Notes: generated by a model from the letters alone, not told the origin. A stretch of 64,000 nucleotides of DNA from Thermoleophilia bacterium (GCA_041393415.1 JAWKKE010000001.1:1-64000); one strand, 5' to 3'. Positions 34,216 through 46,893 are shown, counted from the first letter of the stretch. Made by a program: numbers and translations.

Positions 34216-35411
34216 CGATCCAGACGCACTTCGGCCCTTACGGCGGCCGTTTCGTCCCCGAGACGCTCATCCCGGCCCTAGACGAGCTGACCGCCGCCTA
34301 CAACCTGGCGCGAGTCGACTCGACCTTTCAAGCCGAGCTCAAGCACCTTCTCACGGACTACGCCGGACGCCCCACCCCCCTCTATCACGCCGCCCGGCTG
34401 AGCGAACGCTGCGGCGCCGACATCCTCCTCAAGCGCGAGGACCTCTGCCACACGGGCGCGCACAAGATCAACAACGTCCTCGGCCAGGCGCTGCTGGCCA
34501 AGCGCATGGGCAAGCAGCGCGTGATCGCCGAGACGGGCGCCGGCCAGCATGGCGTCGCAACGGCCACCGCATGCGCCCTCCTCGACCTCGAGTGCGCCGT
34601 CTTCATGGGCGCCGAAGACATCCGCCGCCAGGAGCTCAACGTCATCCGCATGCGCATGCTCGGTGCCACGGTCGTGCCCGTGGAGAGCGGCTCGCGCACG
34701 CTCAAGGACGCCATGAACGAGGCGCTGCGCGATTGGGTGACGAACGTCGCCACCACGTTCTACTGCATCGGCTCGGTAGCCGGACCTGCCCCCTATCCGG
34801 CGATGGTGCGCGACTTTCAGGCCGTCATCGGCGACGAGGCGCTGGCACAGGTACGTGAGCGCTTCGGCCGACTCCCGGACGAAGTCGTCGCCTGCGTCGG
34901 TGGCGGGTCCAACGCCATGGGCCTATTCCACGCCTTTCGCGACCTCCCGGTTCGCCTCACCGGCGTCGAGGCGGCCGGCGAGGGTCTCGACGGCCGCCAC
35001 GGCGCACCGCTGGCCAAGGGCACGCCCGGCGTGCTGCACGGCTCGTTCAGCTATCTGCTCCAGGACGCGTGGGGACAGATCGCCGAAGCGCACTCGGTGT
35101 CCGCCGGCCTGGACTACCCCGGCGTCGGCCCGGAACACTCCTGGCTCAAGGATTCCGGGCGGGCGCTCTACGCGGCGGCCAGCGACGCAGAAGCTCTGGC
35201 CGCCTTCTCCACGCTCGCCCGTCTCGAAGGTATCATTCCGGCCCTCGAGAGCTCCCACGCCGTCGCCTACGTGCTGCGTGGGCCCACCCCCGGGCCCTTC
35301 ACCCCGTTGACCACCCGCTTCGCACCCGGCGACCTCGTGATCGTGAACCTGTCTGGCCGCGGCGACAAGGACGTCCACGAAGCGGCTCACTTGCTCGAGG
35401 AGACGCTATGA
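34212..35411 (+). CDS. trpB: Tryptophan synthase beta subunit
   Basis: Joins indole and serine to tryptophan using PLP. The 399-residue protein is a TrpB1-type subunit, beginning FGPYGGRFVPETLIPALDEL. It has the PLP lysine in REDLCHTGAHKINNVLGQ, AETGAGQHGVATA, and the phosphate-binding CVGGGSNAMG. The ATG is within the trpF stop overlap; the frame is open further upstream but those codons belong to trpF and trpC sequence in another frame. It pairs with the next gene, trpA. Confidence 0.95.
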   Translation: MTIQTHFGPYGGRFVPETLIPALDELTAAYNLARVDSTFQAELKHLLTDYAGRPTPLYHAARLSERCGADILLKREDLCHTGAHKINNVLGQALLAKRMGKQRVIAETGAGQHGVATATACALLDLECAVFMGAEDIRRQELNVIRMRMLGATVVPVESGSRTLKDAMNEALRDWVTNVATTFYCIGSVAGPAPYPAMVRDFQAVIGDEALAQVRERFGRLPDEVVACVGGGSNAMGLFHAFRDLPVRLTGVEAAGEGLDGRHGAPLAKGTPGVLHGSFSYLLQDAWGQIAEAHSVSAGLDYPGVGPEHSWLKDSGRALYAAASDAEALAAFSTLARLEGIIPALESSHAVAYVLRGPTPGPFTPLTTRFAPGDLVIVNLSGRGDKDVHEAAHLLEETL

Positions 35412-36292
35412 CCGTGCCGCCGACACCGCCTCTTACTCCGCGACTGGCGCACGCCTTTGCGGCGCCGCGGGCAGAGCATGCCGCCCTGATCCCCTACGTC
35501 ACGGGCGGCCACCCAGACGTGCACACGAGTAGCCTTCTCATCGGCGCCCTCATCAGCGGCGGCGCCGACATCGTCGAACTCGGCGTCCCCTTCTCGGACC
35601 CCATTGCCGACGGCCCTGTTGTGCAGCGTTCCACGCACGAGGCACTCAACCATGGGGTCACCCTCGACGACGTCCTGCGTCTCGCCGCGACGCACGGCGC
35701 CCGCGTCCCCTTCGTGCTTCTCACCTACCTCAACCCGGTTCTCGCGTACGGTCCCGAGCGCTTCTTCAGCAACGCCGCCCAGTCAGGCGTGGAAGCCGTC
35801 GTGATCCCCGATCTGCCACTCGACGAGGCCGAGTCGATGAGCTCCGTGCTTGCTCCGACCGCCCAAGGAGGAGAGGGACGCAAGACGGATGCAAGCGGCG
35901 GGCTGGCGTCGATCGCCGCCGCGCACGGTATCGGCATCGTGCCGATGGCGACGCCGACCAGCACCGACGAGCGCCTCGACATGGTCGCCGCCGCAGCCAC
36001 GAGCTTCATCTACTGCGTCGCGGTGACGGGCGTTACCGGAGCGCGGCGTGAAGTCGGCGCCGATCTCCCCGGTCTCATCGCCAGGCTCCGCGCCCGCACC
36101 ACCGCACCTATCGCCGTCGGCTTCGGCATCTCGACGCCCAAGCAAGCCGCTCAGGTGGCAGAGCTCGCCGACGGCGTGATCATCGGCAGCGCGCTCATCG
36201 ATCTGATCTCGCGCAGCGCGAGCCCCGAAGCCGCCTGCACTGCCGCCGAGCGGCTCATGCGCGAGGCCGGCGCCGCCATCCGCGAGAGCTGA
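35408..36292 (+). CDS. trpA: Tryptophan synthase alpha subunit
   Basis: Cleaves indole-3-glycerol phosphate to indole for TrpB. The 294-residue TIM barrel has LIPYVTGGHPD (catalytic Glu replaced in register by the Val-Thr-Gly-Gly context), ELGVPFSDPIADGPVVQ with the catalytic Asp, VIPDLPLDEAESM, IYCVAVTGVTGARREV and AVGFGISTPKQAA. Between VIPDLPLDEA and AAAHGIGIVPMATPTST it carries about 20 extra residues (APTAQGGEGRKTDASGG) not usual in the family, which explains the length over 270. It is the last trp gene and is followed by GC-rich hairpins. Confidence 0.92.
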   Translation: MTVPPTPPLTPRLAHAFAAPRAEHAALIPYVTGGHPDVHTSSLLIGALISGGADIVELGVPFSDPIADGPVVQRSTHEALNHGVTLDDVLRLAATHGARVPFVLLTYLNPVLAYGPERFFSNAAQSGVEAVVIPDLPLDEAESMSSVLAPTAQGGEGRKTDASGGLASIAAAHGIGIVPMATPTSTDERLDMVAAAATSFIYCVAVTGVTGARREVGADLPGLIARLRARTTAPIAVGFGISTPKQAAQVAELADGVIIGSALIDLISRSASPEAACTAAERLMREAGAAIRES

Positions 36293-36307
36293 CCAGGAGC
36301 CACGGGA

Positions 36308-36376
36308 GCCTGGCCTCAGACACTACCAGCCAGGCCCGGGCGCAGCGCGCGTGCGTGCGCGGCCTGCGGGCCGCGC
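36308..36376. terminator. Hairpins between the trp operon and DUF190/crcB
   Basis: Two inverted repeats lie in the 98-base convergent gap: GCCTGGC (36308-36314) / GCCAGGC (36329-36335), and GCGCGGCC (36357-36364) / GGCCGCGC (36369-36376) with a TGCG loop. Neither has a T tract, so termination is plausible but not certain. Confidence 0.45.
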
Positions 36377-36390
36377 CGAGTCGCGGCGCC

Positions 36391-36729
36391 TCAACCGCCG
36401 TCGTGCCGGTAGACCATCACGCTCACCGGCTCGACGGTTATCATGCCCTTGTCCATCATCGCGTCGACGACCGGCAAGAAGGCGGCGATCTTCTCGGGAC
36501 TGTCGACAACCTCGATGACCACCGGGAGATCCTCGGAGAGACGCAGGATCTTGGACGTATGGATGCGGCTGTTAGCGCCAAAGCCCATCGCGCCGTGCAG
36601 CACGGTGGCGCCGGCAAGGTGCTTCTCACGGGCGGCCATGACGATCGCCTCATACAACGGCTTGTGATGGTACTTGTGTTCGGTGCCGGTGAAGATGCGC
36701 AGCAGGTGCGCTTCATGAGGTGTCTGCAT
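36391..36729 (-). CDS. DUF190 protein, CrcB-associated
   Basis: A 112-residue protein of the DUF190 (PII-like) family: LLRIFTGTEHKYHHKPLYEAIV, then GATVLHGAMGFGANSRIHTSKILRL, then LPVVIEVVDSPEKIAAFLPVVD. These proteins are commonly encoded next to crcB and resemble signal-transduction PII proteins, but their ligand is unknown. The ATG at 36729 is chosen for its GGAGG ribosome site; an in-frame ATG 45 bases earlier lies inside crcB. It is the downstream gene of the crcB operon. Confidence 0.85.
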   Translation of the reverse strand: MQTPHEAHLLRIFTGTEHKYHHKPLYEAIVMAAREKHLAGATVLHGAMGFGANSRIHTSKILRLSEDLPVVIEVVDSPEKIAAFLPVVDAMMDKGMITVEPVSVMVYRHDGG

Positions 36730-36742
36730 CGTTGCCTCCGTC

Positions 36743-37120
36743 TCAGATGGCGCGCGCCGCGGCGAGGCCAGCAAAGACAGCGGCCACGCCGAGCCCGTTC
36801 TGCAGAATGAGATTGGCCGCGAGGCTGAGCCACTGACCGTCGCGGCCGAAGTTCGCCGTCTCGACCATCACGCTCGAGAAGGTGGTGAAGGCCCCGAGGA
36901 AGCCCACAAACACGATCACCCGTGCCTCGGTACTCAGCGGCCAACGTGCCTGGAAGAGTTCGAACAAGATGCCGGCGAGGAAACAGCCGAAGACATTGAC
37001 GACCATCGTCCCCCAGGGGAACTGCGCGCCGAGAAGGCGCTGCGCCAGGCCGCCCAGGCTGTAGCGCGAGAGCGCACCGAGCGAACCGGCGACCGCGATG
37101 AGCAGAATTCTGGTTGCCAC
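36743..37120 (-). CDS. crcB: Fluoride-specific ion channel CrcB (Fluc)
   Basis: A 125-residue protein with four membrane helices that should export fluoride as a dual-topology dimer. It has GSLGALSRYSLGGLAQ in helix 1, GTMVVNVFGCFLAGI (the N in the second helix lines the pore) and FVGFLGAFTTFSSVMVE, the conserved TTFSS break in helix 3. The GTG start follows GGAGGGGGG. I looked for a fluoride riboswitch in the upstream 170 bases and found no match to its conserved core. A single crcB is present, so it would form a homodimer. Confidence 0.9.
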   Translation of the reverse strand: MATRILLIAVAGSLGALSRYSLGGLAQRLLGAQFPWGTMVVNVFGCFLAGILFELFQARWPLSTEARVIVFVGFLGAFTTFSSVMVETANFGRDGQWLSLAANLILQNGLGVAAVFAGLAAARAI

Positions 37121-37290
37121 CGCTACTCCCCCCTCCGTCACTGCGACCTGCCCGCATGGACTTACCGCAATTGAATCATGCGAGGCCGCGCGCGGTAAAA
37201 CGGGCGACATACGAACGTGGTCGACGTAGCTGGCTCTTGAGACGGAGGAGGACGAGCTAGTCCAAGTGCCGGTAAACAGAGAGTGATGCG

Positions 37291-37366
37291 TGGTGGGCGA
37301 CGTTGGAATTGAACCAACGACCTCCAGCTTGTCGAGCTGGCGCTCTCCCAACTGAGCTAGTCGCCC
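37291..37366 (-). tRNA. tRNA-Val (GAC)
   Basis: A full cloverleaf on the minus strand: acceptor GGGCGAC/GTCGCCC, D arm GCTCAGTTGGGAGAGC, anticodon stem CCAGC/GCTGG with loop TCGACAA (anticodon GAC), variable AGGTC, T arm GTTGG-TTCAATT-CCAAC, and encoded CCA. Position 33, almost always U, reads C here. A TATACT -10 box lies 13 bases upstream (37380-37385). The identity as Val follows from the anticodon. Confidence 0.9.
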
Positions 37367-37413
37367 ACGCAGGAACGGCAGTATACCAGAGGCACCCGCC
37401 CGGATACCACCAA

Positions 37414-37447
37414 GGGGCCGCGCCGGAAGCAGCACCGGCGCGGCCCC
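37414..37447 (-). terminator. Hairpin after the DEAD-box helicase gene
   Basis: A perfect 13-bp stem, GGGGCCGCGCCGG (37414-37426) / CCGGCGCGGCCCC (37435-37447), with an 8-base loop lies 25 bases past the helicase stop and upstream of the tRNA promoter. No T tract follows on the minus strand. Confidence 0.6.
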
Positions 37448-37471
37448 TGGTTGACGAGTCGGGCGGCAGCG

Positions 37472-39163
37472 TTAGCGCGCCGCGCTGCGGCGCGGCGGCC
37501 GCCGCCTGATGCCCTGAACCGCCGAGCGCCGCGCGCCCCCGTTCCACACCAACTTGCCGACTTTCGGCTGCACCTGGTGTGACTCGGGGATCTGGCGCTT
37601 CTCGTAATCGAAGCCGGGCAAGTCGTGACGCTCGATCGTCGTGCCGATCAGCCGTTCGATCGCCTTGAGCTCGTGCACCTCTTCGCCCGTCAACAGACTC
37701 ACGGCAATGCCGCTCGAGCCGGCGCGAGCGGTGCGGCCGATGCGGTGCACGTAGTCCTCGGGATTCGTCGGGATGTCGTAGTTGATCACGTGCGTGATGT
37801 TGTCGACATCGATGCCGCGAGCGACGACATCGGTGGCCACGAGCACGGCTGTGGAGCCCAACTTGAAGCTGTCCAGCGCCCTCTGGCGCTGCGCCTGCGT
37901 GCGATCGCCGTGGATCGCCTCACAGGTGATGCCGGCGCGATTAAGCGTAACCGCGAGACGCTCCGCGCGCCGCCGCGTGCGCGTGAAGACGATCGTGCGC
38001 GTCGGATCGTGATGCCGGAAGTACTCCACCAGCAGATCGACCTTCTGTTCGCTGTTCACCGGCAGGATGCGCTGCTCTACCGCCTCAACCGGTCTGGCGC
38101 TCCCGCCGAGTTCGATGAAGATAGGTTCGTGCAACGTGTCTTCGATGATGCTGAGTACCGGCTTACTCATGGTCGCCGAGAACAGCAGGTTCTGGCGCTT
38201 GTCGGAGACGGCGTCGATGATGCGCTTCACGTCCGGCCAGAAGCCCATGTCGAGCATGCGATCGGCCTCATCGAGGACCAGCGTCTCGACGCGCTCCAGA
38301 GAGACGTGCCCTTGGCGCAGCATGTCGAGGAGACGGCCGGGCGTCGCCACGAGGAGATCGACGCCCTGACGCACAAGCTTTGCTTGCGGCTCGTACGGGA
38401 CGCCGCCGAAGGCGGCGACGATCTGGCGACCGGCATAGGTGCCGAGCCGCTGGCCGACTTCCTCGATCTGGCCGCAGAGCTCGCGCGTGGGCGTGACGAC
38501 GAGCGCCGACGGACGGCCGACGAGACCGTCGGCCGCGAGCGGCGCGCTCATGCGTTGCAGAATCGGCAGCACGAAGGCAGCCGTCTTGCCGGTGCCCGTC
38601 TGCGCGCAACCGACGATGTCGCGTCCGGCGAGGGCGCGCGGGATCGCCTGTTCCTGAATCGGCGTGGGGACTTCGTAGCCAGCCTCGGCAACACCGGCAA
38701 GCAAAGTGGCGTCCAGACCAAGCGCCGCGAAGTGCGGCAGGTCCACCTGCGGTGGCGGCCCAAGCGGCCGCGGCGTGCACCGCACGGGCGCGGTGTCAGC
38801 GACCTTCTGGTCTGCCTGCGCACCGGCGCCCCTGCCGCGACCGCGGCGCCGGCGTGGCGGTCGCGCGCCGTCGCCGCTGCTCGCGCCGCGATTCGGCGAA
38901 GACGCGCCGGTGCGCGGCGTCGTCGCCTGTGCGGCGCTCACCGAGCCAGTCGACGCGCCGGCGGCGACAGATTCACGGGCAGTCGTGTCGCCACTTGGGC
39001 TCTGCGGGGTACCGGCGGCCTGTTCGGCGCCGGCCTGGCGACCACGGCCGCTGCGCCGGCGTCCTCCGCGCGACCGGCGACGCTTGGTCGGGGACGCGCT
39101 CGGCTCCGATTCTGGTGTGTTTGCAGGCTCGGGCGCCTGCGGGATATCGGTAGATTCGCTCAC
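37472..39163 (-). CDS. DEAD-box RNA helicase, RhlE-like
   Basis: A 563-residue ATP-dependent RNA helicase. After ~130 low-complexity, Arg/Gly/Ala-rich residues come the two RecA domains with all motifs: AQTGTGKTAAF (I), PTRELCGQI (Ia), TPGRLLDML (Ib), VLDEADRMLDMGF (II), FSATMSKPVL (III), RTRRRAERLAVTLN (IV), VATDVVARGIDVDN (V) and HRIGRTARAG (VI). Such helicases act in ribosome assembly, RNA decay or cold adaptation. The long basic N-terminal tail probably adds RNA affinity, replacing the usual C-terminal tail. It is monocistronic with a 290-base upstream region. Confidence 0.92.
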   Translation of the reverse strand: MSESTDIPQAPEPANTPESEPSASPTKRRRSRGGRRRSGRGRQAGAEQAAGTPQSPSGDTTARESVAAGASTGSVSAAQATTPRTGASSPNRGASSGDGARPPRRRRGRGRGAGAQADQKVADTAPVRCTPRPLGPPPQVDLPHFAALGLDATLLAGVAEAGYEVPTPIQEQAIPRALAGRDIVGCAQTGTGKTAAFVLPILQRMSAPLAADGLVGRPSALVVTPTRELCGQIEEVGQRLGTYAGRQIVAAFGGVPYEPQAKLVRQGVDLLVATPGRLLDMLRQGHVSLERVETLVLDEADRMLDMGFWPDVKRIIDAVSDKRQNLLFSATMSKPVLSIIEDTLHEPIFIELGGSARPVEAVEQRILPVNSEQKVDLLVEYFRHHDPTRTIVFTRTRRRAERLAVTLNRAGITCEAIHGDRTQAQRQRALDSFKLGSTAVLVATDVVARGIDVDNITHVINYDIPTNPEDYVHRIGRTARAGSSGIAVSLLTGEEVHELKAIERLIGTTIERHDLPGFDYEKRQIPESHQVQPKVGKLVWNGGARRSAVQGIRRRPPRRSAAR

Positions 39164-39385
39164 TCACTCTCATTTCCGGCAAGCTCACGGCGCTCTGGAA
39201 GCGCGCGGTAGCGCGCACCTCGCTGCCCAACGGCAACAGATGGATTGCGCGAAGCTTGCCTTTGCCTGTGATCGCCGTTCGACGACCGCGGGGTGACGGA
39301 CAGGTGGACCTTTCTTCGCACACTGCCCGGTTCACGCAGAGGTGGGATCGCGGAAGAGGAGGAGATGCGGCGCGAAGCGCACGCA

Positions 39386-39418
39386 TTGACAACCGGCTCC
39401 TGAATAACTCGTTGTCAA
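39386..39418. promoter_or_regulatory. Inverted repeat between helicase and adenosine deaminase
   Basis: TTGACAAC (39386-39393) and GTTGTCAA (39411-39418) form a perfect 8-bp inverted repeat with a 17-base spacer, in an AT-richer island between two minus-strand genes. Each arm also reads as a -35-like TTGACA on its strand. It could be a dimeric repressor site; no matching site was seen elsewhere in the window. Confidence 0.3.
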
Positions 39419-39454
39419 CGTACCAGGTCGGGTATTCGGAAGCAAGCGACCCGC

Positions 39455-40468
39455 CTACACCCAGTCGTACGCCTCCGCCTGCTGCCGCAGATGCGCTTTC
39501 AGCGACTCGTCGCAGAACGCGCCGAGGAGTGCGTGCGAGTACATCGTCCGCGGATCGTGCCCGAGGCGCGTGGCGCGGGCGCACTCCAGTGCCAAATCGG
39601 TGCCGAGGAGCGCCGGATCGTCACTGCCGATGGAACACATGACCCCTGCCGCCAGAAGCTGAGGCAGGGGGTGCTCCTGCAGCGAAGAGACGACGCCGAG
39701 CAGGACGTTGCTTGTCGGCGTCACGTCGCAAACGATGCCGCGAGCCGCGATCTCGGCCAGAAGGCCGGCGTCCTCGACGGCGCGGACACCGTGGCGGAGC
39801 CGCGCCGCCTGCAACACGTCGAGGGCGGCGCGAACCGACTCGGGGCCGGCCATCTCGCCGGCGTGTGGCGCCGCCTGCAAACCGCCTTCGCGTGCGATGG
39901 CGAAGGCGCGCGTGTGTAGCTCGGCGGGAAACAGCGCCTCGCTGCCGCCGAGCCCGATGCCGACCACGCCGCGCTCGCGGTAGGCGACCGCCCAGCGAGC
40001 AAGATCCTCGCCGATCTCGGGGGGAAAGTCGCGCGTGATCTCCGGCGTGAAACGTACCTCCACGCCGTGCCGGGCACGCGCCTCTTCCCCACCGCCGCAA
40101 TAGCCCTCAAACACCTCCTGCCACGAGGTGCCGCGCCGCACCGGCTCCGAGGCGGAGAAGATCGCCTCGATGTAGACGCAGCCCTGCGCAGCGGCGGCGC
40201 CTGCGTAATCCACGACGACCTCACGAAAGTCGCGCTCGCGCCGCAACGCCATGGAGGCCGTCTTCCAGGCGGTGATAAACTGACTGAAATCGATGGGCGC
40301 GGCAGAACTGGCGACGGGCGTGCCGGCGGCCGGCGGCACTGCTGTCTCGTTGCGGCGCGCGATGCTGCGCAGGCGCGCCGCACCCACTGTCGCCTCGAGG
40401 TGCACGTGCAGTTCTATCTTCGGATATGGTCTCGGCACGGCCGGGTCCGACCACGTGCCCGACCTCAC
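39455..40468 (-). CDS. Adenosine deaminase family protein
   Basis: A 337-residue zinc-dependent deaminase that should convert adenosine (or a related purine such as adenine or methylthioadenosine) to the inosine-type product. It shows the metal-binding PKIELHVHLEATVG with two His, the HAGEMAG segment with the catalytic Glu region, and GSDDPALLGTDLA with the metal/catalytic Asp pair. The usual HLDGSL/HLEGSL is HLEATV here, a departure near the active site. Substrate is uncertain among purine nucleosides and bases. About 200 gene-free bases separate it from the Wzc-like gene upstream. Confidence 0.85.
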   Translation of the reverse strand: MRSGTWSDPAVPRPYPKIELHVHLEATVGAARLRSIARRNETAVPPAAGTPVASSAAPIDFSQFITAWKTASMALRRERDFREVVVDYAGAAAAQGCVYIEAIFSASEPVRRGTSWQEVFEGYCGGGEEARARHGVEVRFTPEITRDFPPEIGEDLARWAVAYRERGVVGIGLGGSEALFPAELHTRAFAIAREGGLQAAPHAGEMAGPESVRAALDVLQAARLRHGVRAVEDAGLLAEIAARGIVCDVTPTSNVLLGVVSSLQEHPLPQLLAAGVMCSIGSDDPALLGTDLALECARATRLGHDPRTMYSHALLGAFCDESLKAHLRQQAEAYDWV

Positions 40469-40672
40469 AGCGAGCGCTCCGTGGCGGCATACTCGAGCAC
40501 GACCACGGCGGCAACCACGCGATCGTCACTCAAGAGATCTGAGAGTCCGCGATCACGACACAGCCGCACAACGCCCTCTTGCCGCCGCCGGAGACGGCGC
40601 GCGCGGCGACGAGAGCATCTGACAGACTCGATCTCCGCGCGCCATCGCGTTCCGGCGCGGGGACCGGCGCTC

Positions 40673-42367
40673 TCATGGCTTGACCGCTTCCTTGCCGGTC
40701 CGGTAGCCGTGGCCGTACGAGTACGCGTTGTACCCGGCCTCACGCGTGGCCTCTCCGCGCAGCACCACGCCCAAGAATTGGCAGGGGAGCTTGCCGACCT
40801 GCTCGGCGGCCCGCACCAGCGCGGGCCGCTTGGTGGCTTTGAGGTCGACGAGAAAGACGAGACCGTCCACCTTATCGGCGAGGGCGGCGCTGTCGCCGAC
40901 GGCGAGCAGCGCCGGGCAGTCGACGATGACGATCTCCGCCTCGTTTCTTAGATCGTCGATGAGCTTGGCGAACTGGTGCGACGAAACCATCTCCCCCGGG
41001 TTGGGCGGCAACGGCCCGCTCGGAAGAACGTAGAAACGCGCATCGTTGCCGGAGCCCCGTGCCCATGCGACGAACGTAAGCGCCTGATCGCGTTCGTCGG
41101 TTGACGGGATGTACACACGCTGAACCGACTCGACGAGAGTGGATTCGCCGGTCAGTACAGTACTCACACCACGACTGTTCGACAGCCCGAAGAGCGCGTG
41201 CTGACGCGGTCGACGCAGGTCGCCGTCGACGACGACGACTTTCCTGCCGGCGAGTGCGAAGGCGGCCGCGAGATTGGCCACCGTCACGCTCTTGCCCTCA
41301 CCCGGCTGGCAACTGGTCACCATGAACGACCGTACCGCCCCCTCGAGGCTGGTGAACCGCAGATTGGTGCGCACCAATCGAAAGGCATCGGCGACAACGC
41401 TCTCTGGATCGCGCAAGGTCATCACACCACGGGCCTCGGCAGTCTCGCGCCCCATCTCGGGAATGCGGCCCAAGATAGGCCGCTGCAAGATGCGCGTAAC
41501 GTCGTCGGCGCTGCGCAGCCGCGTATCCAGTACCTCGAGCAGAAAGGCCAGTCCAACGCCGGCGAAGAGCCCTACGGCGAGTCCCATGGCGGCGCTGCGC
41601 AGGGGTTGCGGCGCGAACGGCTCGGCAGGCGCGGTCGCCGCGACGAGCACGCGGAAGTTGCCGGTCGCCGTTGACTTGTAGATGCGCATGTCCTGCAGGC
41701 GCTGCTGCAACACCAGGTAGTCGGCGCCGAGCTTGGACGTGTCCGTCTTGTAGCTCTCGAGTTGGACCTGGAGCGCGTCAATGGCCTCCGAAATCTGCTC
41801 CTGCACCCGTTGGGTGCGCCAGGCTACGAACGCGTCGGCGTAGGCGTTGGCGACCGCGGCGCACCCCTCGGGATCCGGCCCTTGAACCGAGACGCGCACG
41901 ATGTTGGTCGTAGACAGAGAGGAATCGGACGATACGTCACCGGCCGGCGCCGCGCTGACGGCGTACTCGTCGAGCACCCACCCAGAGCCTTCCAGACGCT
42001 TCTGCGTACGCGCCAGCATGTCTGAGCTGGCCAAGATGCTGCCGACGCTGTTGAGCTCGATCTCGCGCAGGTAGGGATCGGTATAAGACTGACCGGTCAG
42101 TGGATTGGCGATGTCGAGCTCTTGCTCGTAGATGAGGTCCGTCGTCGCCTCGTAGACGTCCGGCTGCAAGGACGCAACGACGTATGCCCCAACGGCGGCC
42201 ACCACCGCCAGGAGGATGACGAGCCAGAGCCGGCGGCGGAGCACGGAGAGGGCATCGCGCAGCGTCATACCCTCCGCGAGAACCGGCGGACGGTGCTCCG
42301 GCGGCATCTCCAGCACGGGCCGCGCTTGCCGATCGTCAGTCACAGGCCCCTCTATTGAGCGACGCAC
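40673..42367 (-). CDS. Wzc-like polysaccharide chain-length regulator/tyrosine autokinase
   Basis: A 564-residue inner-membrane protein. A Wzz domain has helices at about residues 48-68 and 262-284 flanking an external coiled-coil region. A cytoplasmic BY-kinase follows, with Walker A CQPGEGKSVTVANL near 353, Walker A' VVVVDGDLRRPR, Walker B VIVDCPALLAV and a Tyr-rich tail (YNAYSYGHGY). It should control export and length of capsule or exopolysaccharide through tail autophosphorylation. It is a close paralogue of the gene at 59.0-60.6 kb but keeps the full N-terminus. It follows prfB by 60 bases and could be the tail of that operon. Confidence 0.88.
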   Translation of the reverse strand: MRRSIEGPVTDDRQARPVLEMPPEHRPPVLAEGMTLRDALSVLRRRLWLVILLAVVAAVGAYVVASLQPDVYEATTDLIYEQELDIANPLTGQSYTDPYLREIELNSVGSILASSDMLARTQKRLEGSGWVLDEYAVSAAPAGDVSSDSSLSTTNIVRVSVQGPDPEGCAAVANAYADAFVAWRTQRVQEQISEAIDALQVQLESYKTDTSKLGADYLVLQQRLQDMRIYKSTATGNFRVLVAATAPAEPFAPQPLRSAAMGLAVGLFAGVGLAFLLEVLDTRLRSADDVTRILQRPILGRIPEMGRETAEARGVMTLRDPESVVADAFRLVRTNLRFTSLEGAVRSFMVTSCQPGEGKSVTVANLAAAFALAGRKVVVVDGDLRRPRQHALFGLSNSRGVSTVLTGESTLVESVQRVYIPSTDERDQALTFVAWARGSGNDARFYVLPSGPLPPNPGEMVSSHQFAKLIDDLRNEAEIVIVDCPALLAVGDSAALADKVDGLVFLVDLKATKRPALVRAAEQVGKLPCQFLGVVLRGEATREAGYNAYSYGHGYRTGKEAVKP

Positions 42368-42427
42368 AGAGGAGCGGACGGGATCGCTGCCCGTTCGCGA
42401 TCGGCATGGCGGTCGCCGCTGTGGCGA

Positions 42428-43589
<1,162 letters not shown>

Positions 43590-43638
43590 CGTCGGGCCAG
43601 TATACAGGGTTGGCTGCGCGACCGCGTGGAGGCCCCGC

Positions 43639-46275
<2,637 letters not shown>

Positions 46276-46287
46276 CGGTGTGCTACC

Positions 46288-46893
46288 TCAGTCTTCGCTG
46301 GGCTCGATGAGCCCGTAGTGGCCGTCGTTGCGGCGGTACACGACATTGGTACGGCTCGACTCGGCGTTGGTGAACATGAAAAAGTTGTGACCGACGAGCT
46401 CGAGCTGCAATGTGGCCTCGTGGACCGTCATCGGCTTGAGCGCGAACTGCTTGGTCTTGACGATGCGGCCATCGTCGGTGACCTCGTCGCCGTCACCCTC
46501 GATGGCAGCGCCCACCGCGACTGGCTCGAGCTCGGGGACCAGCTCGCCGGCTTCGAGCTTTTCATGGCCGCGGCGCGTCTTGCCGTGCACCTTGTCGTGG
46601 TACTTCTTGGTCTGGCGAGTGAGCTTGTCCATCACCAGATCGATGGCGGCATACATATCGGTGGCAGACTCGCGGGCGCGAATGACGGGGCCGCGGGTGA
46701 AGATCGTCGCCTCGGCGACACACGGCTCGGGGATACTCGGATTCTTCTCGACCATGAGCTCCAGCTCGACGCGCGTAACTTCGTCGATACGGCGCTGCAG
46801 GAGGAGTTTGTGGACGCGCTCGACCTTTTCGTCGGCGTAGTCACGCAGAGCCTCGGTGACCGTGACGTTGCGGCCCTTGACTTGGGTCTTCAT
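46288..46893 (-). CDS. hpf: Ribosome hibernation promoting factor, long form
   Basis: A 201-residue long-form Hpf that should dimerise 70S ribosomes into inactive 100S particles in stationary phase. The N-terminal domain (VKGRNVTVTEALRDYADEKV) binds the decoding centre. A linker of ~50 residues leads to the C-terminal dimerisation domain (RIVKTKQFALKPMTVHEATL to RRNDGHYGLIEP). The ATG at 46893 is preferred: it overlaps the comF stop as ATGA and has AAAGGAG at 46902-46908. An earlier in-frame ATG at 46899 has poor spacing. Next to secA, as in many Gram-positives. Confidence 0.92.
   Translation of the reverse strand: MKTQVKGRNVTVTEALRDYADEKVERVHKLLLQRRIDEVTRVELELMVEKNPSIPEPCVAEATIFTRGPVIRARESATDMYAAIDLVMDKLTRQTKKYHDKVHGKTRRGHEKLEAGELVPELEPVAVGAAIEGDGDEVTDDGRIVKTKQFALKPMTVHEATLQLELVGHNFFMFTNAESSRTNVVYRRNDGHYGLIEPSED

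Noticed and set aside
37121..37290. Fluoride riboswitch upstream of crcB
   Set aside because: The conserved core of the crcB motif could not be matched on the minus strand in this interval.
40469..40672. Possible small minus-strand gene between the Wzc-like kinase and adenosine deaminase (C-terminus ...VVAAVVVLEYAATERSL)
   Set aside because: The C-terminal 20 residues look protein-like, but the rest is Arg-rich, there is no start with a ribosome site, and it overlaps the Wzc gene.
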